From Bos javanicus (lineage: Eukaryota > Chordata > Mammalia > Artiodactyla > Bovidae): 64,000 nucleotides of DNA. This document shows, in pieces, positions 1-11,147 of the stretch. The stretch's first letter is position 1. Every line of letters begins with the position of its first letter. The notes beneath the pieces were generated by a model. The model was not told the origin of the DNA. It saw only the letters and a list, made by a program, of their open reading frames with translations, and made no database searches. A program made the position numbers and the translations under genes. The stretch lies in NCBI RefSeq assembly GCF_032452875.1, contig NC_083890.1, positions 44,018,483 to 44,082,482 of the forward strand, read 5' to 3'.

Positions 1-2337
1 GACTAGTTCGGTACCCACGACCACTTGACTCTCGAGCATACAGGGCTGCAGAAAACACCTCCATCTATTGTTGGTGGCTCGTGTCTGTCACCAAAGCTCA
101 GAGTCTCTTCTCAGCAAGGCAACTTGCAGAATGTTTTACTTGCAGAGGGAAGTTAGGTGCCCTGCGGGGGCTCCTTAGCCTTCATGAACACAAATGGAAC
201 ATTCCGAATGTGCCTCTTCAATTGCCCCAGCTCAACCTGCAGAAACGTGGCAGGTGTGTGGGAGGCGAGAAGCTAAACAGGCTGAGCCTTTCAGGCAGCA
301 ATTCTCTCAGCAAGAAAGAATAGCAGTCCTGGGCTGTAGGGAGAGAATTATTGAAACTTTTCCACTCTCTCTTGGGGAGAAAGGAACTGATGAGAGAACT
401 TCAGAGTTGCAGGGAACCAGTCCTTCATGGAGGACGAGGGTGAGAGAGAGTGGAAGAGGTTAAAATAGCCCAAGAGTGAACACTGAAATGCAAGCAAAAT
501 ATTTTTCTAATTTCTTCCCTTACTAGGAAAAGTTCAGGTTTTACAACACATGAAATCTGCTGGCCGGATACACCATTTGTTCTAGATGAGAAGAAGTGAG
601 AAGCTTTGAAGTTTGTGGTCACGAACCCCACCCTCAGCTTGAATTACTCAGGCGTAGCAAGAGTACACACTCCCCGTGTATTTATCACAAGGTTTCTTCC
701 CCCAAACAGTTGCTTAGGCTGAAACTTGCTGGGTACAGTGCCTATTCACAGATGACATAAAGCAGAATTGAAAGAACTGTGTATCTCCTTCATTCAATTG
801 GAAAGAGAGTAACTCAGAGCCCCCGACCCCGCCCTGCCTCAATTTTCCCAAGAGTGCCTTTCTTAGGGTGACGCTACAGGAGAGAAGGGGCAAAAACTAA
901 AGGACCGAAGGAAGGGCCCGGAGTTCAAGTTCTCCCACTGAACTTCATTACTGGGTCATTTGCATTCCTTAGGCAATAGGATCATAAGGTTTTATAGCTG
1001 CAGGAAAACAAAATAGCAAACTTCCCATGCCCAAAATTGCTCCCCCGCAATCTAACCCCACAAGGCTATTTGTGGGGACAACTTAACAAGGTCTCTGAAA
1101 GTGGAACCATCCTGGGGAAATCAAGGAGTCAAAAACTTGAATTTTATATCTTTGCAAACTATGATATTTTAATTGTACTGATAATCAGAGAACGAGGACT
1201 CTGCTTTCACAATGGCACTTCACAACAGCTAAGACTACCAAGCAACAACTGCCTGCAGGAACAGCATGCGAAGGTGCCCATTAGAGAGAGCAAAAACCCA
1301 GGGGGCTGAAAGTGAAAAAAACCTGGAGAAGAGGGACTGTCTATTCACACGTGGACCCATTAAGCAACTGCATGGTATTGCAACAATAGCGTCACCCTGG
1401 AGTCCAGTCGGAAGGCAGCAGGAATGACCTTGCTGGTATTTGTTGAATCAGTTCATCGGTACTGAAGGATATTGTCCTGCTGCCATGACACCATCGTCAA
1501 AGGGTTTCACCAGTCCACAGCAGCGATACTGGTATAATGGTGGGATCAGTCTTTGTTATCCTCCCTTCTCCCCACCCTCCCCAAGGTCACTGGCAAGCTT
1601 CTGTTAGTATGACCAACCTTCCTAGTCTGCCTGGGCTGAGGGGTTTCTTGGGATGCGCGCAGTTTGAAAAGCCTCCAGAACTGTAAGCAGCAAATGTCTG
1701 TTGTTTGATGCACTGATCTGTGTGCCAGCCCTGGGCTGACGGACACACGTGCAGCCTCCAGACCAGCTCAGGCTCATCTGTTCTCTTCTGTGGAGAACAG
1801 GATGTCCAGTTGTCTTGCAGATATGGCAGAGCCAAAACTGCAAGTGGTAAGCAGGGTATGGCCGGAGGAGGGAAGCTTCAAGTAACACTCAGAATCCACA
1901 GTTCATGCCCACGGAACCAGGAAAACTAGAGCAAGACCCTGAATGCTTTCAGAAACTAGGCTCTATTATCCAGAAGATCCAGGGCTGAAATCCACCATCC
2001 CATACCTCACTGGCCAAGTTTAAAGCTCTCCATTCAAAACTTGCCCTGCATTTCTGCATACCAGCCTGTCCTCCCTAACTCATAAATATGTGACTGAATT
2101 CCAGATCCAAAAGACAGACTTGAGTCCTGCCTATCTCCTTAGCAGGAGACCTTGCAATAAAACTTCTTTTCCTAAAAGCCAGTGCAATAGGGTTGGCATC
2201 TAAGTGATTTGAATGCAAGCCCTGCTGGGTAACCCATACGGTACAGGTTCCACGTTCATAACTTCTCTACCTACACTGGATGCTAGTAAATGACGCTGAC
2301 AGTGTTAAAACTTTAGACTTCATGAAGCCCTTTCATG
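1..2337. other. Unique-looking DNA, nothing recognised
   Basis: I recognise no repeat family, exon or RNA gene here. Open frames are under 100 codons and overlap on both strands, as expected by chance. The first 52 bases hold four palindromic hexamers (see findings). Confidence 0.5.
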
Positions 2338-2490
2338 GATTATTAAGAGTCTCCATTTAATGGTTAAAAAAATGGGGTTCTTAGAGCTGAATGACTTGAT
2401 CAAGGACACAGATGATAAGGGGTAGTTCTAGGGTGGAACCCATGACTTTAGAAGCAAAGGTCACTGTTCCATCCACCACAAGAGCTGTTT
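2338..2490 (-). repeat. MIR SINE fragment
   Basis: Read on the minus strand this follows the MIR layout. On the plus strand one sees a degraded 'fraction of bases in oligo-A, gaggaaactgag'-like block, then 'gacttgatcaaggacacag' (the usual 'acttgcccaaggtcacacag'), then a decayed 'ggattcgaacccaggtct' block and the 'ccatccaccac' end. It is strongly diverged, as expected for this ancient tRNA-derived family. Confidence 0.6.
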
Positions 2491-2504
2491 CGGTTGCATA
2501 TGGT

Positions 2505-2649
2505 AAAAAATATATATTAGTGTCTATTATATACTAGTATTGATATGATTGATATGTATATATATGTGTGTAGCATTTATGTAAAGTATAATTATATATA
2601 CATTCATATATATTTACAAATGTGTATTTGTATGCACATATTACATATT
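2505..2649. repeat. AT-rich, TATA-type low-complexity stretch
   Basis: Alternating TA/TG-rich DNA with several short (TA)n and (TG)n runs. The Bov-A2 that follows inserted at its right edge, at an A/T-rich target. Confidence 0.75.
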
Positions 2650-2650
2650 T

Positions 2651-2914
2651 TGGAGAAGGCAATGGCACCCCACTCTAGTACTCTTGCCTGGAAAATCCCA
2701 TGGATGGAGGAGCCTGGTGGGCTGCAGTCAATGGGGTCGCTAAGAGTTGGACATGACTGAGCGACTTCACTGTCACTTTTCACTTTCATGCATTGGAGAA
2801 GGAAATGGCAACCCACTCCAGTGTTCTTGCCTGGAGAATCCCAGGGATGGGGGAACCTGGTGGGCTGCCGTCTATGGGGTCGCGTAAAGTCGGACATGAC
2901 TGAAGCGACTTAGC
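2651..2914 (+). mobile_element. Bov-A2 SINE, full dimer with TSD
   Basis: Two Bov-A monomers in tandem, each starting 'ggagaagg.aatggca' and ending 'gac(a)tgactga.gcgactt', joined by 'cactttcatgcat'. There is no tRNA head. An 11-base direct repeat, attacatattt, lies at 2640-2650 and 2915-2925 and marks a single insertion. Bov-A2 is non-autonomous; its 3' end matches BovB, so BovB reverse transcriptase is the presumed mobiliser. Confidence 0.95.
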
Positions 2915-3158
2915 ATTACATATTTATTTCAAATTGATTTAATCAAAGTTAGCTATTATGGTATAGGGCCAGTTTTTGGCTCTGGTCAAAATGTGCATTT
3001 GAATTCTGGCTTGCCATGAAAGATGATGTTAGTTCTCATACTTATTATGTGTACATTGAAGAGGATGGTTAATTGTGGGTTTAAAGACAAGGTAAAGAAA
3101 ACAACTGGGAAGGAAAGCTTTTATAAACTGCACTTTTATAACTGACTTAATAAAACAA

Positions 3159-3370
3159 GGGCTTCCCTGTGGCTCAGATGGTAAAAAGTCTGCCTGCAAT
3201 GCAGGAGACCCGGGTTCGATCCCTGGGAAGGGAAGATCCCCTGGAGAAGAAAATGGCAACCCAGTCCAGTACTCTTGCCTGGAGAATTCCATGGACTGAG
3301 GAGCCTAGTGGGCTACCGTCTATGGAGTCGCAAAGAGTCGTACACGACTGAGTGACTTCACTTTCACTTT
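3159..3370 (+). mobile_element. Bov-tA SINE, near full length
   Basis: tRNA-Glu-like head with an A-box-like 'tggctcagatgg' and a B box 'ggttcgatcccts', followed by the Bov-A body and a 'cactttcacttt' tail. The pol III boxes are intact by eye; transcription is not implied. No clear TSD was found. Confidence 0.93.
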
Positions 3371-3892
3371 TAATTATCAAAAAGGGCAACTGTATGTATG
3401 TCCTTTGCATACAGCACAGATCCCCTATTCTCTTTCAATGCTCTTATTCCATTCACAAAATAGCTCATTTGTCTAGAACAGTGCAGCGAGGGGAACTCAC
3501 TGGGTAAAATGCTTGCTCAGCTTCTCTGCTTCTTCATTTCATCTCCATGTATATTTTACTACAAGTGGCTAAAATGCTTCTTTCAACTTGAGGTTTGTGC
3601 ATCAGCCGTTCTAGGCTCAGGAAGACTGGAAGTTGGCCTTATTATCATTGTTTTCCTGTGTTGGTTTAACAGGAGCCGTGAGCAGTCCAAATGAGATCCC
3701 CATCAGCAGGTCACAAAGCACACTGCATTTCCTCTCCTGCACACAAGAGCTCGGTGACCATTTTTCAGCCTCTACATGAGGGACTCGTCTCTAAAGAAGT
3801 CAGAGCCACAACATTTACTCAATGGGCAGGTTCCTGAAGCTCAAGAAGTTCAATGTGAGACAGACTGCGCCCACCAACTTCATTTTTAAGCT
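3371..3892. other. Unique-looking DNA
   Basis: About 520 bases between two ruminant repeats with no recognised repeat or coding signal. The 61-codon plus frame at 3509-3694 is of chance length. Confidence 0.5.
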
Positions 3893-4352
3893 CCTTGTTG
3901 CTATTTAGTCACTCAGTCATGTCTGGCTCTGCGACCCCATGGACTTCCTAGACACTAGACTTCCCTGTCCTTCACCATCTCCCGGAATTTACTCAAACTC
4001 ATGTTCATTGATTTGGTGATGCCATCCAACCATCTCATCCTCTGTTGTCCCCTTCTCCTGCCTTCGATCTTTCCCAGCATCAGGGTCTTTTCCAACAAGT
4101 CAGCTCTTCGCATCAGGTGGCCAAAGTACTGGAGCTTCAGCTTCAGCATCAGTCCTTCCAATGAATATTCAGGGTTAATTTCCTTTTGTTTTGATGAGTT
4201 TGATCTCCTTGCTGTCCAAGGGACTCTCAAGAGTCTTCTCCAGCACCACAATTTGAAAGCATCGATTGTTTGGCACTCAGTCTTCTTTATGGTCCAACTC
4301 TCACATCTGTGCATGACTCCTGGAAAAACCATGGCTTTGACTTTACACGATC
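3893..4352 (-). mobile_element. BovB LINE 3' end, 5'-truncated
   Basis: Minus-strand copy of the last 460 bases of BovB: the C-terminal part of ORF2 and the 3' terminus (plus-strand reading 'ttgctatttagtcactcagtcatg' at the left edge). The frame at 4332-3955 reads through 125 codons and includes the conserved block KLWCWRRLLRVPWTARRSN. At the codon that is CGA in intact copies it has CAA. Confidence 0.93.
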
Positions 4353-5217
4353 AAAAATGTTGATGTTTTGAAAATTCATTTCTAGTAAGTTGGGGAGGTA
4401 GTTTTTAGTCACCAGAATGTCAAAAGTATGTGTCATGTTTGGGGAAGAGAGGCATGGCCCCCTGTGATGGGCTTCTGTGGGCCACATGTGCAGGGCAACT
4501 CTTTTTGTGAGTGACCTGGAACTATAAATGTACTTTATAATGCTACCTTCCTTGTCCAGCAAAACTGGTATCCTTTATGTAATACACCAACATCTGATCT
4601 TGTGATTGTCAAGCAATCCTTATATCATAACCTTGGGAGAATGGTGCACTTAAGATACGATTCCTAACCCACAGTCAAGAATTTTTATAGAAAACTCAAT
4701 GGTGCCTTAGTGATTGTTGATATCTCCTAGCTCTCAAAGCTGGATCTAATAATACCAGCAACTTTTAAAAGGGTCTGTCGAGAATTACTATCTGTTGTCC
4801 TCATGTATTAGACTCTGTGTTAGTTAATAATGGTGAACACATTGGTTTTGGGCAAGAGTACAGAGAAATGGTTGATGGGGCACCATCCATAAACAAGAGG
4901 AGAGCTCAATCAGCATTCGTGGGACAAGCGGGCTACTTGGGTGATGCTCTCATTCAAAGCCCTGTTCCCTAAGAATGAACTCTGCACCTGTGGTTCTTAA
5001 AGTGTGTTGGTTGCTGCTGTAAACCCTAGATTGCTATTGTCTCACTGCCCCTGGACTTTTATGCCTACACAAAACCCATCATAGCATTGGATTTAGATAC
5101 CATTTAGTACAACACTACAACTGAATTCATAAAGTATGCTTGAAATATATAAGCCATGGCAGTGCCTCACCAATATATATCAAGCAGGAAGGAAAAGCTC
5201 TAAATCACGATATAAAC
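4353..5217. other. Unique-looking DNA
   Basis: 865 bases with no recognised repeat, exon or RNA. The longest frame is 91 codons on the minus strand and extends into the neighbouring BovB. Confidence 0.5.
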
Positions 5218-5244
5218 TGTGTGTGTGTATGTGTGTGTGTGTGT
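5218..5244. repeat. (GT)n microsatellite
   Basis: Interrupted GT run directly abutting the 3' end of the minus-strand Bov-A that follows, so it probably grew from the SINE tail or the insertion target. Confidence 0.95.
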
Positions 5245-5356
5245 ATTCGGTTGTGTCCAACTCTTTGGGACCTCATGGACTGTAGCCTGCCAGGCTCCTC
5301 TGTCCCTGGGATTCTCCAGGCAAGAATCCTGGAGTGGGTTGCCATTTCCTTCTCCA
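5245..5356 (-). mobile_element. Bov-A type SINE monomer
   Basis: Minus-strand Bov-A body from 'ttcggttgtgtccaactctt' to 'ccatttccttctcca', without a tRNA head. This is the BovB-like 3' part only. Confidence 0.88.
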
Positions 5357-5529
5357 ATATAAACAGTGAAGATTCACCATATACAATACATATATTGGTT
5401 GTAGATACTATTCGCTGATGTAAAGCAGGCATGAGACAGCTTTTTAATGGTTATATCTCAAGTGCTATATATTTCTGTAGGCAAAAAAGTAGGTGCAAGA
5501 GCCAAAAAAATAATAGCCAATAACTTATG

Positions 5530-6079
5530 ACAGTATTCTCGCCACCTCTTCTTAATATCTTCTGCTTCTGTTAAGTTCATACCATTTCTGTCCTTTATTG
5601 AGCCCATCTTTGCATGAAATGTTCCCTTGGTATCTCTGATTTTCTTGAAGAGATCTTTAATCTTTCCCATTCTATTGTTTTCCTCTATTTCTTTGCATTG
5701 ATTGCTGAGGAAGGTTTTCTTATCTCTCCTTGCTATTTTTGGAACTCTGCATTCAAATGGATATATCTTTTCTTTTCTCCTTTGCTTTTCGCTTCCCTTC
5801 TTTTCACAGCTATTTGTAAGTCCTACTCAGACAGTCATTTTGCTTTTTTGCATTTCTTTTTCTTGGGGATGGTCTTGATTCCTGTCTCCTGTACAATGTC
5901 ACAAACCTCCATCCGTAGTTTATCAGGCACTCTGTCTATCATATCTAGTCCCTTAACTCTATTTCTCACTTCTACGTATAGTCATAAGGGATTTGATTTA
6001 GGTCATACCTGAATGGTCTAGTGGTTTTCTCCAATGTTTTCAATTTCGGTCTGAATTTGGCAATAAGGAGTTCATGATG
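5530..6079 (-). mobile_element. BovB LINE, inverted 5' segment
   Basis: Minus-strand copy of the BovB ORF2 region between the endonuclease and reverse-transcriptase domains. The minus frame at 5670-5458 begins with the BovB block KDLFKKIRDTKGTFHAKMG. In element coordinates the left edge is the point where the plus-strand segment at 6086 begins, and the right edge is a more 5' position. The two segments are therefore contiguous parts of one element in opposite orientation. A C-rich conserved sequence is present but frames are broken in several places. Confidence 0.88.
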
Positions 6080-6085
6080 CAAATA

Positions 6086-6655
6086 AGAATAAGAAGAGGT
6101 AGCAAGAATACACAGAAGAACTGTACAAAAAAGATCTTCACAACCCAGATAATCATGATGGTGTGATCACTCACTTAGGCCAGACATCCTGGAATGTGAA
6201 GTCAAGTGGGCCTTAGAAAGAATCACTATGAACAAAGCTAGTGGAGGTGATAGAATTCCAGTTTAGCTATTCCAAATCCTGAAAGATGATGCTATGCAAG
6301 TGCTGCACTCAATATGCCAGCAAATTTGGAAAACTCAGCAGTGGTCACAGGACTGGAAAAGGTCAGTTTTCATTCCAATCCCAAAGAAAGGCAATGCCAA
6401 AGAATGCTCAAACTACCGCACAATAGCACTCATCTCATACGCTAGTAAAGTAAAGCTCAAAATTCTCCAAGCCAGGCTTCAGCAATACGTGAAATGTGAA
6501 CTTGCAGATGTTCAAGCTGGTTTTAGAAAAGGTAGAGGAACCAGAGACCAAATTGCCAACATCCGCTGGATCATCGAAAAAGCAAGAGATTTCCAGAAAA
6601 ACATCTGTTTCTACTTTATTGACTATGCCAAAGCCTTTGACTCTGTGGATCACAA
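6086..6655 (+). mobile_element. BovB LINE, reverse-transcriptase N-terminal part
   Basis: Plus-strand BovB from the 'aagaagaggt' block to 'gtggatcacaa'. The frame from 6294 is open through the fingers/palm start of the RT, including IPKKGN, FRKGRGTRDQIANIRW and motif A (AKAFDSVDH, with the catalytic-type Asp). Homology stops abruptly at about 6655, where an unrelated 1.25-kb segment begins. The frame then runs on into the purine tract, giving a meaningless Lys/Arg-rich tail. Confidence 0.93.
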
Positions 6656-7908
6656 AAAAAGATTTCTTTTAAACAAAGGAGCTTTTAAAGAATACACAAT
6701 ATACAGAGCCTGCTCCTTGCAGAAAAACCCCCTCAGGGGGGCTTCACCCAAGCAAAAAAAAAAAAAAAAGAGAGAGAGAAAAATAAAAAGAAAAAAGAAA
6801 AAAAGTGAAAAAGAAAAAAGGAAAGAAAATAGAGAAAGATCTAAAGATAGAAAAAGAACTAAAGAGTGAAAAGGAGAGAGGAACGGAGGAGGAAGGAATC
6901 AGGGAACGGAGCAAGATTGAGAAAGGAAGAAAGGAAGTTAGAAAAAGAGATACAGAGAGAAAGAGAGGGAGGAGGGAAGAAAAAGAGAGAAAGAGGGTAA
7001 AGGAAAAGAAATGAAGGAAAGAGAAGGTAGTAAGAAGGAAGAAGGGAGAATGAAAGAGGGAAACAAGAAGGAAATGATAGAAAGTAAAAGAGAAGAGAAG
7101 AGGAAGGAAAAAAGATAGAGTGAGGGAAAGAAAACTTGAGAAAGATTTAAAGAGAATAAGGAAGAAAAAATCAGCAGAGGAGAGAGGAGAGGACTTACAG
7201 GACACTGTGGCCAGACGACCTGGCGAGCTACCTCCCCCTCTGCGCAAACTTTAAAAAAAAAAACTTATCCACCACTTTCTGATTTGGGGCGATAGCCGCC
7301 GCCTCTGTTTGCGCCTTCCAGGGCCCAAAAGTTCCCCACCTTGCCCCCAAAGCCTCTCAAAGTGTTGCCTAAGCCTGAGGAAGATAAAAAGTTTTTTAAA
7401 TAGTGGAGCTTTTAAAACAGACTGCATGCACAATATGCAGAGCGTGCTCCTTGGAGAAAACCCCTCAGGGGGGTCTCACCCAGGCTAAGAGAAAAGCCAA
7501 ACGGTAAGGGGATCAGTTTCTCGAAATACTGGTCTCCCCATGTCTCTCTCTCTTTCACTCTGGCTGAGTCTCCATCTGGAGCGCGGAACCCACCATGCTT
7601 ACTAATTATGCCTGGGCTTCTAAGATCTGACCGGGGAGGCCTCAGTGTCTCCTCTCCTTCGGGAGAACGGAAGGATGCCTGTGGCCTACGTAAGTGGTGC
7701 AAACTTCTTGTCTTGAAGTTTTATTGGTCTCCCGCGTAAACCAAGCCACTCAGCCTCTTTTCTCCACTGAATTTTCCTACTGAGCTATCCTTATTCTATT
7801 ACTCTTTATATCTTTAATTAATATCTAATTGAAGCTATTGTATCCTGATCCTCGCCTATGCCGTCTCTCCTTCGAATACCCTGGATCAGCCGAGGCTGGT
7901 CCCCGGCA
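6656..7908 (+). mobile_element. LTR-containing segment inside BovB, ERV class II-like right end
   Basis: Non-BovB DNA between two BovB pieces. It has (a) a module at about 6660-6755, repeated imperfectly at about 7390-7485 (shared landmarks: 'gagcttttaaa', 'cacaatat.cagag', 'tgctcctt', 'cccctcagggggg'); (b) a purine tract; (c) a GC-richer block at 7195-7385; and (d) a block at 7486-7908 that looks like the R/U5 part of an endogenous-retrovirus LTR and ends in CA at 7908, directly before BovB resumes. I see no viral gene. I recognise an LTR style, not a confirmed family; BTLTR1-like is a guess. Confidence 0.55.
6755..7190 (+). repeat. Purine (GA-rich) tract of about 435 bases
   Basis: Almost uninterrupted A and G on the plus strand, starting with a run of 16 A and (GA)n and continuing as GAAA/GGAA mixtures with rare T or C. 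Long frames on either strand here (Lys/Glu/Arg-rich plus, Phe/Ser/Leu-rich minus) follow from composition and are not genes. Confidence 0.95.
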
Positions 7909-8127
7909 AGCTGACTCATTGGAAAAGACCCTGATGCTGGGAAAGATTGAGGGCAGGAGGAGAAGGGGAAGACAGAGGATGAGATGGTTGGATGGCATCA
8001 CAGACTCAATGGACATGAGTTTGGGTAAACTCCGGGAGCTGGTGATGGACAGGGAGGCCTGGAGCGCCGCGGTTCATGGGGCCGCAAAGAGTCGGACACG
8101 ACTGAGCGACTGAACTGAACTGAACTG
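7909..8127 (+). mobile_element. BovB LINE 3' end
   Basis: Last 219 bases of BovB, from 'agctgactcattgg' to the 'gaactgaactgaactg' tail. The open frame ends ..AKSRTRLSD then stop, the normal ORF2 terminus. It probably belongs to the same insertion as 5530-6655, but roughly 1 kb of BovB between the two pieces is absent. Confidence 0.93.
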
Positions 8128-8284
8128 TGAGAGTAGTGTCTAAAACCAGCAATTATTTTCCTCAGTGTTCCTGTTTCTTGCCACATCCTATTAAGTCTTT
8201 CTTGTAAAGGTGTTTGCAGTTAATAAAGTTCTTGCAGCATGTTTTTATTATTTCATGGGACATTGTACACTTTGTCTGTAACAC

Positions 8285-8460
8285 CATGGGTTTTAGAGTA
8301 GCCACCCCATAAAGCTGTCTGTGAAGCTGATTTGTTGTGTGATCTTGAATAAATTATTAAAATTTTCTACGCCTCGGTTCCCTCTTTTATAAAATTGGGA
8401 AAATACTATCTGCATTTTAACCCAGAAGAAATGAACAAACTACATAAAGACACTGAATAA
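8285..8460 (+). repeat. MIR SINE fragment
   Basis: Plus-strand match to the MIR core: 'ttgtgtgatcttgaataaatta', 'cctcggttccctcttttataaaattggg'. Heavily diverged. Confidence 0.65.
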
Positions 8461-8475
8461 AAGGGTGCACATCCA

Positions 8476-8601
8476 GGACTTCCCTGTCAGTCCCGTGGTT
8501 AGGATGGCACGCTTCCAGTGCAAGGGGTATGCGTTCGATCCCTGCTCAGGGAACTACGATCCCACATATCTTGCACTGTGGCCAAACACTTTTTTAAAAA
8601 A
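8476..8601 (+). mobile_element. CHR-type tRNA-Glu SINE
   Basis: Starts 'ggacttccctg', has the B-box-like 'cgttcgatccctg', then 'gatcccacat.tcttgcactgtggcc' and an A-rich end. This is the short tRNA-Glu-derived SINE of cetartiodactyls, which lacks the Bov-A body. Confidence 0.85.
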
Positions 8602-9512
8602 GGATGCACAACAAGCACTTAGCTCATATCTTGATAGCTAGACTTGGATTTCCAAACCTAGCCGCATACTTAAGAGGCACAGAGGGACTGTATTGTCATC
8701 ATTATCATTGCTATGCTGACGGATAAAAAATCAAGGTGTCAGGTGCGATTATCCAATTCTCTAGGCAGTTACTGGTTTATGTGTAAATTAACACATAATT
8801 TTTTGATTTATATACTTCAGCCTTCTCAGAGTACAAACAGCAGGTATCGGTTTCCTGGACTCTGATGGGAATAAGGACTGTGACCGGAGAGAATTGCTAA
8901 GCCTGTAATGGTAACAGTGATATGCAGACTGCTGGAGAATTTATCAGTATTGTTGTTGCCCTCTAAGGCCCTTTAGAAACTCCTCCCAGACTTCCTAAGC
9001 TCACTATGTGCCTCCCATGCCAACTTCTATAACCTCTGTTATTTTAACTCTCATATTGTAGGGTAATTGCGTATCTGCGTCTTCGCTCTACTGTATATGT
9101 ATTGAGAAAAGCCTATATCTTTTCATCTTTGCCTCTCAAATGCCTAGAACAGCAGTTGCATGGAAGAAGCACTCAATACTTGTCTGTTGAATGACTGAAA
9201 TGACCTGACCAAGATTACAGAGAATAAATGATGAATTCAGGACTTAAACCCATATCTTGTGACTACAAATCCCTTATATTGTTTCTGTGGACTTTAGCTA
9301 AAGCAGGGTGATTGAGTCCCATGTCTTAAGAGTGGGAGATTCTACCTACTCCTCATAGAAATTAATCCCAGTAAAGGACAGAAAGATACAGCCTAGGCTT
9401 GACAATATTAAAACCCCCAAACTACAAACTCATATTGTTAGCAGATTCAGTATGATTTTTTTTTATATCACCAGCTGAGTACTATTCTTGCCTAGGAAAA
9501 TGTCAGTGTGTA

Positions 9513-9514
<2 letters not shown>
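8602..9514. other. Mostly unique DNA; possible L2/MIR-like tail
   Basis: At 9130-9200, 'cctagaacagcagttgcatggaag' and 'cactcaatacttgtctgttgaatgactgaa' resemble the 3' tail shared by L2 and MIR-related repeats. Nothing else was recognised. Confidence 0.35.
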
Positions 9515-9548
<34 letters not shown>

Positions 9549-9572
9549 CGCACACATGCCCATGCGCAACTA
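9515..9572. repeat. (TG)n microsatellite with CG/CA continuation
   Basis: About 14 TG units, then 'cgtgcgcacacatg', so alternating purine-pyrimidine continues through the TG-to-CA switch. Confidence 0.95.
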
Positions 9573-11147
9573 CATTAATCTGGCTCCAAGCACTCTAAGT
9601 GTAATTTATAGCTCTTTCTCTTATGATAACATTTGACCTAATTTTTGTCTAAGCAATAAATTCCCAACTAACAGTGGCCCTATAGGCAGGAAATAGCTAA
9701 CAGAGCAAAGAAACACATTTTTTGAATAAAATCAGCGTTTCGTCTTCCTCATACACAGAACTCCTCATTGAGAATAGGAGACTGTTTCCAGGTTCTGTGT
9801 TTCAGAAACATACTTCGCTCAGTTGGCTCCTAGGTCTGTCTGAAAAACAATATTCCTCAAACAGACGAATTCTCAGTTTCAACAGAGAATGAAAACGGCT
9901 CAATTTTCATAGGCTGAGAAGGACTGTGAGGTTTCATTACTCCCAGAAGGCCCTTTCCTGAGGTCCCACTGCTTAGGACAGCAAGTTCTCTGGTTACTAG
10001 TGAAGATGAGACTGCTCACGGCCCTTGGGGCTTATTTCTCATATAAACACAGCATTCTGTTGAGAGCTTGTCCAACCGTGTGCCCTGCTCTTTCTTACAT
10101 GCTCCCATGAACTGCTCGAGGCAAACAGCCAAGCAGGAGGAAGGTGGGGTCGATAGAATAAAAACCCAGCAGGAGACGGGATCCTGGTAGTCACAGGAAC
10201 ATCTCTTGCACATCTGGGCAATCAGAAAGGAAGACTTGCATTTGTTGTGCGGGTTTCTTTTTAAGATAATTCAAGAATGAGTGAACTTTTGAATTAAACC
10301 TAAGTAGATGGTGACTTACTGAGTTGAAAATACTGAGCAGTTATACTCCCCTGGGGATCCAAGAAGCTAGGGCAGTAGTTGAACTCAGATTAGCTGAGCT
10401 TTTCCACTAATAGCTTCGCATCAAACCCTCATCATTAGGGATACATATTACCTTTAGCCACACTCTTAATCCAGTTTAGCAGCTTTTGATTGTGACTATT
10501 CATTCCAAGCTTTACTAAGTGCTGGTCTGTAAGGCTCTGGAATTCGGAGAAATCAAGAATCTACCGTAAACCACTCTGCCAGGAAGCAGCCAAAGTGATA
10601 AATGTGTAACTTGTATCTTCATGATCATGTCACCACTGTTCTCGTGTCACTTTCAGATTCCGAGCCAAACTTTAAAAAATTAGGTATTCAGGAAGCCCGT
10701 GGACAGATGCCATCCATCACACAGTGACACTTCCACAGGTTCACAACAAGCACTCTTTCATGATTTGATAGAAAGAAGGAAAATGATAACAGGGCACAAA
10801 TATCCTTTGAGACAAACAGGTCAACCCAAAATACATCCTACTAGCTTGACCTACTACCCTACATCTGCGGAAATGAAATTAAAAAAAAAAAAAAAGAAGC
10901 ATACACTCTTCATGGCAAAACTTTAGGTAGATTTTGGAGGATCCTTGCATTGGTTGCTCTTTGGAGAAATGGGTTATTCAGATATTTATGGTCCTATTTT
11001 AAATGAATTGATTAAAGTAACATGTTGTTATTTTCCCTCAAAACACTGCCATTATTTCAGAAAAAAAAAAGTTAAATCTCCTAAGACACTAAAGGTCTTC
11101 CATGGCATGACTCTAAGTTACTTTTGGGTTTCTACTATATCTTTATA
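9573..11147. other. Unique-looking DNA, 1.6 kb
   Basis: No repeat or exon recognised. It contains an A15 run near 10879 and short frames only. Confidence 0.5.

Noticed and set aside
2651..2914. Direct-repeat array of CRISPR type from recurring ~100-base units
   Set aside because: The two units are the Bov-A monomers of a Bov-A2 SINE, and the host is a mammal.
3159..3240. tRNA-Glu gene
   Set aside because: The tRNA-like A and B boxes belong to the Bov-tA head and continue into the SINE body; the fold is degraded. The same applies to all Bov-tA and CHR heads here.
6744..7247. 167-codon minus frame and Lys/Glu-rich plus frames over the purine tract
   Set aside because: Composition-driven: a stretch of almost pure A/G seldom forms stop codons in some frames. 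No domain.
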